Source: Aureimonas sp. AU22 (GTDB lineage: Bacteria; Pseudomonadota; Alphaproteobacteria; Rhizobiales; Rhizobiaceae). Taken from it: 64,000 nt of DNA. The notes beneath the pieces were generated by a model. The model was not told where the DNA came from and ran no database searches. It worked only from the letters and a program-made list of their open reading frames with translations. The DNA lies in the NCBI RefSeq assembly GCF_001463745.1, contig NZ_BBWJ01000004.1, forward strand, positions 186,001 to 250,000, given 5' to 3'. A program made the position numbers and the translations under genes. This document shows positions 42,070 through 49,847 of this stretch, piece by piece. Every line of letters starts with the position of its first letter. Positions within the stretch are counted from its first letter, which is position 1.

Positions 42070-42570
42070 CTAAGTCTTGGCGTCGGCGTCCTGACGCATC
42101 AGGTGGATCAGGATGTGTTCCGCCATCAGCTTGACCGGCAACCCTTGCCCGCCAGCGGCTAGGGTCATGATCTGCAAGGCGAGATCGGCAATCCTGTCTG
42201 CAGATGTCTCGTCCGCATCGTCCCGCTCCACGATGCGATTACATGTGGCTTGCAGTTCGCCCGCCTCATTTTCGATCCAAAAGCCTTCGACTTTCACATC
42301 GCGATATACGCCGAACCGATCGCGGAGCGCGTAAGTGAGACGGAGTGGCTCTCGAGCTACGATAGCGGCTTGCGCAATGCGCCGGACGTTCGGCAGATCG
42401 TTAGGGTGAACGTACGTTCGATACTCTTCCCCATCCAGGACGACGCTTTGGGTGGAGACCCCGAGGATCGATGCTAGGTTCGCGTCTAGGTGAAACTTGT
42501 CGCCCTTGGGGCACCATACGAGACCGCCGTCGATCCTAATATTCGCCTTCGCGCTCTGCACATGCGGCAT
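42070..42570 (-). CDS. PAS-domain protein in the prophage
   Basis: 166 residues. Residues about 15-115 form a PAS fold (LVWCPKGDKFHLDANLASILGVSTQSVVLDGEEYRTYVHPNDLPNVRRIAQAAIVAREPLRLTYALRDRFGVYRDVKVEGFWIENEAGELQATC), of the PAS_3 type. No kinase, cyclase or DNA-binding part follows; a short helical C-terminus ends the protein. Unusual cargo for a phage. Confidence 0.8.
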   Translation of the reverse strand: MPHVQSAKANIRIDGGLVWCPKGDKFHLDANLASILGVSTQSVVLDGEEYRTYVHPNDLPNVRRIAQAAIVAREPLRLTYALRDRFGVYRDVKVEGFWIENEAGELQATCNRIVERDDADETSADRIADLALQIMTLAAGGQGLPVKLMAEHILIHLMRQDADAKT

Positions 42571-42662
42571 ACACCACCTCTCCCAAGGTCCACACCTTCA
42601 GCCTATACGTGTGAAGGCACAACTCGGATGCACATTGAGGTGGAATTCACAGGAATATTAAC

Positions 42663-42872
42663 ATGCCATTCACTTACCGCGACCCATCCACCCTTCGCGA
42701 GATGTCTGAACAACAGCTCCTGGATAGCCTGAAAGAACTAGCTGGCGGTATCCTTCGTGAATTGCAGCGTCGCGGTTATGAGATCCAGCTGAATGTGCTG
42801 GCGGACAGTGACACGGCCCACGGTGGGGCCGAACCCCTAGAGATCACCCTGCGGCATGCTGCAATAGAGTAG
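42663..42872 (+). CDS. small hypothetical prophage protein
   Basis: 69 residues; AGGA lies 9 bases before the ATG. MPFTYRDPSTLREMSEQQLLDSLKELAGGILRELQRRGYEIQLNVLAD is helical and charged. No family recognised. Convergent with the tail-deacetylase gene. Confidence 0.5.
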   Translation: MPFTYRDPSTLREMSEQQLLDSLKELAGGILRELQRRGYEIQLNVLADSDTAHGGAEPLEITLRHAAIE

Positions 42873-42907
42873 CGTCGTTGGCATCAGCTTCGTGACGTGA
42901 AGGCGAG

Positions 42908-44461
42908 TTAGCTCGGGAAGCTTGCCCCGTAGTCCGCGGCGATAAGCTGCGGGATGGTAACGACCTCGATCGTGCCCGCGTCGCGAAGCTGGGCCAGCCG
43001 TTGAAGCCATGTGGTGAAGTCCACATCGAGCGGCTGATGGAAGTGGTACATCACCGTCGCGCCGCGCTGGATGGCGCGATTGACGTTGACCATCAGGGCG
43101 TCGGCGTCGAGGTTCGAGGTGGAGCAGCTCGGGAACAGCAGACAGCCGTCGTTGAAGCCATAGCGCGTCGGGTAGGTGCCTGCGTCCGTCGTCCGCGCGA
43201 GCTTCACGCCTGCACCTTTGAGTGCCGCAGGCAGTTTGCCGCGATCGTAGGGGCCGCCGACCGTTGTGCGATCCTCGTACACCCCATCCGGATAGCAGAT
43301 GCCATCACCCCCGTACCCGCCCGGACCGTTGACGAGGCCGTTCGCAGCAAGCCATGCACGACCACGCTCGATCTCTGCGACGTTGTCCGACGGCTGAGCA
43401 CGGGTGATGCCATTGCTGCTCGCCGTCATCACCCCGTCGTCTGCCGTCCCGTCGAGGCAGATGGCGTGACCGCGCGCGTAGAGATCCTTCACCATCGCGA
43501 GCGTCATGCGGCCGCTGGTTGACACGGCGCCGCCGATGAATTTTTCCCACGGGGCGAAGAAGCTCAATTTGAAGCCGTAAGCTTCGGCCTGACCTGCGTT
43601 CTTCGTGTATTGCGTGTCATACCCGTCGTCCATTGTGATGGCGACCTTGGTCATGCCGCGCGATTTCGCCAGCGCCATGATGTGCTTGCGCACGGTCAGA
43701 TTATTGGACCCGGTGAACGAAGCCGCAGTGGACATGTTCAGGACCGTTGGCGTGTTGATCGCAGCCAGCGTCGAGACCTCGCTGACATTGCGAGACGTTG
43801 AAACGACGCCCAACGTCCCATCGTCCGCGAGGCCGGACCTGGGCCCGCCGCCAATCGCATTGCGATACGCCGTGTCCGTCGCAAAGCCGTAGGTCGGGCC
43901 ATTGGACTGGTTCTTGGCGGGGTCGGTGCCGCGGTCCTGGAAAAAGGTGACGACGTCCCACTCCGAAGGCGTCTGCGTGCCGATCGACTTATATGCGCGG
44001 CCTGCGGCTCCAGTTTCTGTGACGACCAGCTTGCCCCAATCCACCGCCAAGGTCGGGAGCGGAGATCCTGCGGGCGACCACGCAGTCGTCGTGGCGAAGT
44101 CCTGAAGGACGATCGCAGTGACAGGCACCGGGTTCCATGCCGCTGCGACCTTCTGCGTTCCAGCGTCGGTGCCGGCCATGACGAGGCGGAAGCCAATGTC
44201 GTCGTTCGTCGCCGTGTAGGTGCGGCTGATGGCCCCGGAAATGGCAGTGCGCTGCTTCGGGCTCGCCAGCGTCTCGCGATACCACTGCGGCGAGGTCCAG
44301 TTGGGGCCAGTGTAGGTCTGCCCGACCGAGCCGTCCGTCGTCTTCGTAACGAGGCCGTAGATTGCTGGAACCGAGGGCACCACTCCGCCACCCGCGGCAG
44401 GGGTGATGATGCCGGCGCCGATGTAGCTGTTCGTTCGTTGGGAGTTCGATTTCGACGCCAT
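42908..44461 (-). CDS. tail protein with NodB-type polysaccharide deacetylase domain
   Basis: 517 residues. The N-terminal half is a tail-fibre-like beta region (TYTGPNWTSPQWYRETLASPKQRTAISGAISRTYTATNDDIGFRLVMAGTDAG). From about residue 270 it has the NodB motif 1 (KVAITMDDGYDTQ, the two Asp near 280), RGHAICLDG near 332 and MYHFHQP near 472. The usual HxxxH metal motif is not clear (RGHAICLDG gives one His). Likely removes acetyl groups from a host surface polysaccharide during adsorption. Last gene of the late operon, behind its own terminator. Confidence 0.82.
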   Translation of the reverse strand: MASKSNSQRTNSYIGAGIITPAAGGGVVPSVPAIYGLVTKTTDGSVGQTYTGPNWTSPQWYRETLASPKQRTAISGAISRTYTATNDDIGFRLVMAGTDAGTQKVAAAWNPVPVTAIVLQDFATTTAWSPAGSPLPTLAVDWGKLVVTETGAAGRAYKSIGTQTPSEWDVVTFFQDRGTDPAKNQSNGPTYGFATDTAYRNAIGGGPRSGLADDGTLGVVSTSRNVSEVSTLAAINTPTVLNMSTAASFTGSNNLTVRKHIMALAKSRGMTKVAITMDDGYDTQYTKNAGQAEAYGFKLSFFAPWEKFIGGAVSTSGRMTLAMVKDLYARGHAICLDGTADDGVMTASSNGITRAQPSDNVAEIERGRAWLAANGLVNGPGGYGGDGICYPDGVYEDRTTVGGPYDRGKLPAALKGAGVKLARTTDAGTYPTRYGFNDGCLLFPSCSTSNLDADALMVNVNRAIQRGATVMYHFHQPLDVDFTTWLQRLAQLRDAGTIEVVTIPQLIAADYGASFPS

Positions 44462-44482
44462 GCAGGCCTCCGTGCGGGCATG

Positions 44483-44504
44483 AAAAAGGGCGCTCGCGGC
44501 GCCC
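44483..44504 (-). terminator. terminator before the tail-deacetylase gene
   Basis: Minus strand: GGGCGC-CGCGA-GCGCCC stem followed by TTTTTCA. Lies 36 bp after the DUF1353 stop and 22 bp before the next start. Confidence 0.75.
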
Positions 44505-44539
44505 GGTGATTGGTCTGTGGAGTGGTTAGTTCTCGCCGG

Positions 44540-44893
44540 TCAGGACCAGCGAAAGAATGCGACGGCGGCCGTCATGACGAACCGCCTGGCTGCCGACACG
44601 CCGTCGGCATTCAGTGCTTGGTTGAACGCCCCGGCGGCGGTGACGCGGTCGAACCCCTGACGCAGCAGCTCGTCGTGAAGCGCAGCCGCCTTCAGGTATC
44701 GCGGGTCGTGCGGGTCGAAGATGAGCCGAAGCGGGCCGGCTGGAATGGAGACGTCGAAAAGCGTCCCGTCATCCACCTCGAACCAGTAGTTCGACCCCTT
44801 TCTGCCGATCTCCCAATGTGTCGCGCCGTGCTGGCGGTACTGGATGCCTCCAAGCCGTTCGAAGATGACCGGCGCGTCGGTATAGGCGCCCAT
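44540..44893 (-). CDS. DUF1353-like phage protein
   Basis: 117 residues. HWEIGRKGSNYWFEVDDGTLFDVSIPAGPLRLIFDPHDPRYLKAAALHDELLRQGFDRVTAAGAFNQAL matches the DUF1353 pattern (a His-Asp-rich fold found near phage tail genes). Its start shares one base with the stop of the collar-protein gene. Confidence 0.75.
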   Translation of the reverse strand: MGAYTDAPVIFERLGGIQYRQHGATHWEIGRKGSNYWFEVDDGTLFDVSIPAGPLRLIFDPHDPRYLKAAALHDELLRQGFDRVTAAGAFNQALNADGVSAARRFVMTAAVAFFRWS

Positions 44894-45384
44894 CAGCCCG
44901 ATTGGCCGGTGAAGACGAACAGGGCGAGCGCCAAGTGCGGAGGCGTGGGTAGGTCGATCGCCTTGCCTGCCCCTGCCGTGCCCGTCTGAGCCTCGCCAGC
45001 GACAACGGACGTCGTCGGCGGCTTTGTCACGTCGCCGAGGCCGATGCCTGTCAGCAGGGCTTTCTGCGAGGCTGTGGCCGCAGTCGTCACCTTGGCCGAG
45101 GAATGCGTGTGTTCCGGCAGCTGTTCGGCGGTCAGGGTCAGCTTCGACGAACCGCTAGTCTGCCCGACCTTCAGCTTGCCGCCTGCCCCCATCAGAAGCC
45201 TATCGCGCGCGTCGGGCAGCACCGCCTCGTCGCCGGTCAGCTTCAGCTTGGCGAAGAACTGCGGATAAGCCTTCCGGGTGACTGTGCGCCCGTCCAGGAG
45301 AAGCCAACCATCGTGATCGCCAGCCTGGAGGCCCGGCTTGCAGTCACCGGGCTGCGAAATGCGTCGGTATCGTTCGCCCGCCAT
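44893..45384 (-). CDS. phage tail collar-domain protein
   Basis: 163 residues. GDCKPGLQAGDHDGWLLLDGRTVTRKAYPQFFAKL..LPDARDRLLMGAG and LPEHTHS are the tail-collar motif at the base of tail fibres. Ends PPHLALALFVFTGQSG. Confidence 0.85.
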   Translation of the reverse strand: MAGERYRRISQPGDCKPGLQAGDHDGWLLLDGRTVTRKAYPQFFAKLKLTGDEAVLPDARDRLLMGAGGKLKVGQTSGSSKLTLTAEQLPEHTHSSAKVTTAATASQKALLTGIGLGDVTKPPTTSVVAGEAQTGTAGAGKAIDLPTPPHLALALFVFTGQSG

Positions 45385-45387
45385 AGC

Positions 45388-46002
45388 TCAACTCCACAGC
45401 GCGTCGGCCGTCACGTCGGCGATTGTCTCTCCGGCGGTCAGCCGATCCTTGATGCCCTTCGCTACGAAGATCAGCCGCTGCTTATGCAGCATCGCGGAAT
45501 AGCCCATCGTGATCATGGCGTCGGCATCGAGCGGCAGCATCGAGTTGTCGAGCGTGATCCATGCGAAGACGTCCGCCCCCTTTTCCGCGTCGAGCCGCTT
45601 CTGCCAGGACAGCTCGCCCGGCTCTGCGCCGAGAAGCTTTGCATCTTGCGCAGCCGACTTCGCCCCGGCGATGTTCTCCCGGTCTTCGGCGCGGGATTGG
45701 ATGACCTTGCCCATGAAGGGGAAGCCAGCCTCGATCCTGCGCACCTTTTCGGCTTCGACCAACATAGGCAGGTCCGCCGGATCGGGATCGCTCGCCGCCT
45801 CGATCGGCACGATGGCGTAGCCGTCCCCGCGCTTGACGACAGCCTGCGTCAAGGGATCGTAGGAGCCAAACTTTACGAACCCCAACTCGCGTCGGCTGTC
45901 CGGCTGGTTGGCTAGGTCTGTGCGCGCAAGCCCGTCCACAGTGTAGGCGCGTTCCGGCAGCTTTTCCGGCGGACCATCGTTGCGTCGGTAAAGATCAATC
46001 AT
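45388..46002 (-). CDS. tail fibre-associated protein, DUF4376-like C-terminus
   Basis: 204 residues. The C-terminal half (FAWITLDNSMLPLDADAMITMGYSAMLHKQRLIFVAKGIKDRL) resembles DUF4376 domains of tail-fibre accessory proteins. Start lies in an ATGA overlap with the next gene upstream. Confidence 0.65.
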   Translation of the reverse strand: MIDLYRRNDGPPEKLPERAYTVDGLARTDLANQPDSRRELGFVKFGSYDPLTQAVVKRGDGYAIVPIEAASDPDPADLPMLVEAEKVRRIEAGFPFMGKVIQSRAEDRENIAGAKSAAQDAKLLGAEPGELSWQKRLDAEKGADVFAWITLDNSMLPLDADAMITMGYSAMLHKQRLIFVAKGIKDRLTAGETIADVTADALWS

Positions 46003-46676
46003 GCTCCCGCCACCCGAATAGCTTGTTGGTTGCCGTTGTTCGTGCGCAACGGAGTTATCCCGAGCGTCTGAACACCGGGAGGCACGTCTCTCGTTAGGAA
46101 CGCCGCGAAGCTCATCAGACTAGTCTGGCCAGAGGCAAGCGTATCTGATCGCTCTAGGCCAAGAGCGACGTTGGAACTTCTCGCGGAAACAAAGCTCAGG
46201 ACGTCACTCGACTTCGCTGAATATGGCACCGCAATGCTAGTCTGATTTCCGAAACCTCTCGACGATGGGAAGCCGACGAACTCAGTGTCGCGAAGAGCAA
46301 TAAGGACACCCCACCAGCTGACGCCACCGGTCTGGACGTTGAAGACAGGGTTCGCCTCAGACGAGCCTTCCGAGATCTTGGCAATCATATCAAGCTGATA
46401 TCCGCCGTAGATGTCGTATGGTCCCGGCACGAACCATCCAGCGTTATCTGTCACTACTTTCACGCCGTTCGAGCTAGACATCCAGACCGCCAGTAGGAAG
46501 TCACCCGACGCCACGTTGGCTGGCTTTAGAAGCGTGATCGGCTTGAGGAAGTTGGACTGGGTTGCTTCCACAAACTGGGCTGGGCCAACTCCAATGATCG
46601 TCGCAGGAGATGAACCACTTCGCCGATCGCTCAACCGCTCGAAGGGGCGCCCGATCCCCGCCATCAGCGCATCCAT
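45999..46676 (-). CDS. hypothetical tail protein
   Basis: 225 residues, beta-rich (FLKPITLLKPANVASGDFLLAVWMSSSNGVKVVTDNAGWFVPGP..VSWWGVLIALRDT), typical of a minor tail-tip component. Base composition is slightly lower in G+C than its neighbours, which suggests exchange. Shares one base with the next gene's stop. Confidence 0.65.
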   Translation of the reverse strand: MDALMAGIGRPFERLSDRRSGSSPATIIGVGPAQFVEATQSNFLKPITLLKPANVASGDFLLAVWMSSSNGVKVVTDNAGWFVPGPYDIYGGYQLDMIAKISEGSSEANPVFNVQTGGVSWWGVLIALRDTEFVGFPSSRGFGNQTSIAVPYSAKSSDVLSFVSARSSNVALGLERSDTLASGQTSLMSFAAFLTRDVPPGVQTLGITPLRTNNGNQQAIRVAGA

Positions 46677-47011
46677 CAGGCCGCCTCCTCGAAGATCTTC
46701 GTAGCGAGGGCATAAAGGTCGCCAGCGGCCGAAGCCGAGGCCTGAACGCTATCGCCAGGGTCAAGTGTGATGCGCGTCATAAGCGCATCCCGCGCTTTCA
46801 CCGTGGCGTTGACCGGCAGGATGGGCCGGGATGCACTAGACGCGCTCTTGTCGATCAGCAGGCACTGCGTGAGGTCAACGCTAGCCGCACCGTCGATGTT
46901 CGAGAACCGGATTTCGTACGTCCGCACTTTGGCGTCAGCCTCGGCGTTGACGACGACGGTCTGAAGCCCGGTCGTGAGCGAGACCCCGCCTTCGGCTTTG
47001 GTGTTGGACAT
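46676..47011 (-). CDS. hypothetical tail protein
   Basis: 111 residues. MSNTKAEGGVSLTTGLQTVVVNAEADAKVRTYEIRFSNIDGAASVDLTQCLLID reads as a small beta-sandwich of the tail tip. No family name can be given. Confidence 0.65.
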   Translation of the reverse strand: MSNTKAEGGVSLTTGLQTVVVNAEADAKVRTYEIRFSNIDGAASVDLTQCLLIDKSASSASRPILPVNATVKARDALMTRITLDPGDSVQASASAAGDLYALATKIFEEAA

Positions 47012-47014
47012 GGT

Positions 47015-47425
47015 TTAGCCTCCGAAGGCGAGAGAATAAGCGTTGGTGGATGCGATGCGTGCGGAGAAGGCGTCTTGCGCTGCCTCCAGTTCGGCGAGTT
47101 GCGCCTCGACCTCCGCCGAGATAGTCGATAGGTCGATGACGACGGCGCCGGACTGTCCGTTGACGCTGGTCACTGGCCCAGCCTCAATCGCCGCGACGGC
47201 AGCTTCGAAGCGATCAGCGATGCTCTTGATCTCAGCCAAGGCGCTCGCCGATACACGAACCACGCCTTGGGCGAACCGCACGAAGTCCGTCAGCGCCCCG
47301 GTGAACACGCCGCGGCTGTAACCATCTCGCCCCAAGCCGAAGATGTTCTTGAGCCGATCCCATGGGGCGTCGTTGACTTGAAGCAGGCGGTCGCCGGATG
47401 CGTTTTCGTCGGGCGTCAGGCTCAT
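47015..47425 (-). CDS. hypothetical tail protein
   Basis: 136 residues from ATG 47425, which overlaps the upstream stop by ATGA. The C-terminal half is helical and likely coiled coil (VSASALAEIKSIADRFEAAVAAIEAG..EVEAQLAELEAAQDAFSARI), with VTSVNGQSGAVVI in between, a motif common in tail fibre shafts. Confidence 0.7.
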   Translation of the reverse strand: MSLTPDENASGDRLLQVNDAPWDRLKNIFGLGRDGYSRGVFTGALTDFVRFAQGVVRVSASALAEIKSIADRFEAAVAAIEAGPVTSVNGQSGAVVIDLSTISAEVEAQLAELEAAQDAFSARIASTNAYSLAFGG

Positions 47426-48312
47426 GGAAGCCGTTCCTTGAGTTGGAAGGAGATGTTGGCCAAGCGCGGGGCGGAGCGCTCCCACGTAGGCGGCTGGCGC
47501 AGTCGCGCGAGGAAGCTGAGCCGGTGCAGGTTGGCTGGCCGGAAGTCGTTGACAACGAACACCTCGCCGTCGACCCCGATACGACGGCCCATCTCTAGGC
47601 CCTGATCCAGCGTCTCCTGCTCGGGCAGATAGCCGTAGTTCAGCTGGTAGACCCGGAACGGCTCACGTCGGTCGAAGCTCTCCGCGCCGGACATCGACTT
47701 CTCGACCGTCGTGTCGGTCTCAATGCCAAGTGAACTACCGATCAGCGGGTTGCGCGCTGGCTGCCAACCGGACATGCACAGCAGCCGGCCAAGGTCGATG
47801 AAGCCGTCAGGGTTGTCTTCGTCGAAGATCTGCACATCCAGCGCCGAGACGCGCACGTCGTCATCGAAAATCGTGAAAGCGTTCTGCGTCAGGCCCTCAA
47901 GATCCTTCGACCGCGCCTTCTGATCCCAGATCGTCTCGTCGCCCCACTCAAGCCCAGGCTCGGCGCCGATTGTGGGGTAGGCGTCGAACACCGTCTCGAA
48001 CGCGATGTCTGTGCGCCCGACATCGTAGTATCCGGTCAATCCGATCTGGGCTGAGATCGACAGGCTCGTGTTGCAGAGAAAGAACGCCGACAGCTTGGTC
48101 AGGTTGGTGAAGGTGATGGTAAAGCGCGCATCGTCCGGCGAAGCCGACGCAGAGCGCGCGATCAGCCCGAGTTCGGGGTCCTGCAGGTTGGCGAGCGGGA
48201 TCACCCACTCCCCGCCAGACAATGTCGCACCTGGGATCTGACCGAAGCGGCCGGCGTAGGCCAGGTCCGACTTGTTGTCGTAATACAGCTTCAGGATGCG
48301 GGGATCGTTCAT
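47422..48312 (-). CDS. hypothetical distal tail protein
   Basis: 296 residues. MNDPRILKLYYDNKSDLAYAGRF..WVIPLANLQDPELGLIARSASASPDDARFTITF. Place between the hub-like protein and tip proteins suggests a tail-tip component. Overlaps both neighbours by 4 bp. Confidence 0.7.
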   Translation of the reverse strand: MNDPRILKLYYDNKSDLAYAGRFGQIPGATLSGGEWVIPLANLQDPELGLIARSASASPDDARFTITFTNLTKLSAFFLCNTSLSISAQIGLTGYYDVGRTDIAFETVFDAYPTIGAEPGLEWGDETIWDQKARSKDLEGLTQNAFTIFDDDVRVSALDVQIFDEDNPDGFIDLGRLLCMSGWQPARNPLIGSSLGIETDTTVEKSMSGAESFDRREPFRVYQLNYGYLPEQETLDQGLEMGRRIGVDGEVFVVNDFRPANLHRLSFLARLRQPPTWERSAPRLANISFQLKERLP

Positions 48313-49847
48313 GCCCAGACGTCCAGCGTGGTGAGGTTGGTTCCGTAGGTCGGAGCGATGCCGAGCACGCGGGCCAATCGTCCTTCATCGAGGCCGTAGC
48401 GGTTCACCTGCAATGTGACGCAGGCCCCCGGCTCGACATGGGCGACCGTCTGGCTCGCCTGGACGATCTGGAAGCGGCGGCGCGTCACGCGGTAGATCGC
48501 AAGCAGCCGATCCGCCTCGGCTCGCGCATCTGCCTCCTGAACGAAACAGGTCTCGAACAGCATCTCGATCGCGCGCGGATGGAGCGCGGCGGTCTCGGGT
48601 GCCTCAACCTTCACTTGACGCCACTCCTCCTTCGCGAAGGTGCGGAAGGCGTCGTCGCTGGCGACCTCTTTCAGGTCGCTCTCAGAAAACGTCGTGTAGG
48701 CCCGCCCAAAACGAACGGTCAGGCTTTTTGCTGCCATCCCCTCGCCCGTGTCCTCCGTCGGCAGGCGGGCGAACCCCTCGCCTCGATCGATGATCCGATT
48801 GCGCGTCAGGACCGTAACCGGCACGCCGGCCGGCAGTTCAAGGCGGCCCGTCACGAACACGCCGAAGCGATCCGGCAGGAGCCAGCCGCCGACCGACGCG
48901 AGTATCGTCGTGGCCGCTGCCAAGACAGTTGTCTCGCCCTGGCTGATCCACAGGCCACATTCGGCAGGGTTGGCCGCGTGGAGTGCGTCGAAGGACGCTT
49001 CGTCGACGGGAACTAGCGAGCCGAGGATGCGTCGAGAAACCCGCGCCGTAGAGCGGTCGGCCGCCGTCGCACCTTCTGCCGCGTCCAACGTCAGCGTACC
49101 GTCAGGTCGCAAGCCTGTGCGCAGGAGACCGAGCGCGAGACAGGTGGCGTACTGGCCTGCTGCCACCGTCGCAGCCTTCAGCGCGGCTAGGGTCGGATAG
49201 TCCTGCGAGGCCTGTAGCTTCACGCCGCCGTCGCGCACGTTCTCGATCAGCGCCAGGGCGTTGCTCGCGACTTGATAGACATTGTCGAACTGGTCGACCA
49301 TGACGGGCGCGATTGACAGCGCCCGGCCGAACAGCATCGGCTTCTTCACGTCCTTGAGGTCGACGTTACCCTCGGCAACCGTAAGCCCACCGTTGATCGT
49401 CGTGCCGAGATAGGCGAGCGGCTGGATCGCCTCGCGCAGGAGTTCCAACCGATCCATGAGCCGGATCTGCACGTCCCGGCCGTTGAAGCTGGCGAGGTCC
49501 ATGGTGCCGATCAGCACCGTCTCGCGCGAAGCCCACGGGCTGTTTGATCGCTTCACCGACCAGATGCGGATTGCTCGTCCGTCGAGCGCCAGGCGTTCGA
49601 TCCCGTCAAGCTTGCCGTCGGCATTGTTCAGGACGACCTCGCCGACGCCCACCTCGCTCGAACCGTAGGTCCGCCCCTCGCCGAAGAGATGCCGCTCGAA
49701 GTTTCCGGGGTCTTTGAGCCGAGACCGGAACACCGCGTTGGCCGGCGTGTCGCCAGGCTCTGTCGTGTAGGGCTTGGAGCCAAAGCGCAACGTCTCCGCC
49801 GCGCCAGTCGTCTCGTCGACGGCGTCGATCTCAACCAGGATGATCAT
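48309..49847 (-). CDS. tail hub/baseplate-like protein
   Basis: 512 residues. Follows the tape measure gene as distal tail/hub genes do in siphoviruses. LRFGSKPYTTEPGDTPANAVFRSRLKDPGNFERHLF..VGVGEVVLNNADGKLDGIERLALDGRAIRIW and a C-terminal LEPGACVTLQ-like segment suggest a gp27-type hub. No enzymatic motif seen. Confidence 0.72.
   Translation of the reverse strand: MIILVEIDAVDETTGAAETLRFGSKPYTTEPGDTPANAVFRSRLKDPGNFERHLFGEGRTYGSSEVGVGEVVLNNADGKLDGIERLALDGRAIRIWSVKRSNSPWASRETVLIGTMDLASFNGRDVQIRLMDRLELLREAIQPLAYLGTTINGGLTVAEGNVDLKDVKKPMLFGRALSIAPVMVDQFDNVYQVASNALALIENVRDGGVKLQASQDYPTLAALKAATVAAGQYATCLALGLLRTGLRPDGTLTLDAAEGATAADRSTARVSRRILGSLVPVDEASFDALHAANPAECGLWISQGETTVLAAATTILASVGGWLLPDRFGVFVTGRLELPAGVPVTVLTRNRIIDRGEGFARLPTEDTGEGMAAKSLTVRFGRAYTTFSESDLKEVASDDAFRTFAKEEWRQVKVEAPETAALHPRAIEMLFETCFVQEADARAEADRLLAIYRVTRRRFQIVQASQTVAHVEPGACVTLQVNRYGLDEGRLARVLGIAPTYGTNLTTLDVWA

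Noticed and set aside
42957-42982. GTAACG-N16-CGTC inside the tail-deacetylase gene
   Set aside because: It lies within a minus-strand coding region with no plus-strand gene behind it.
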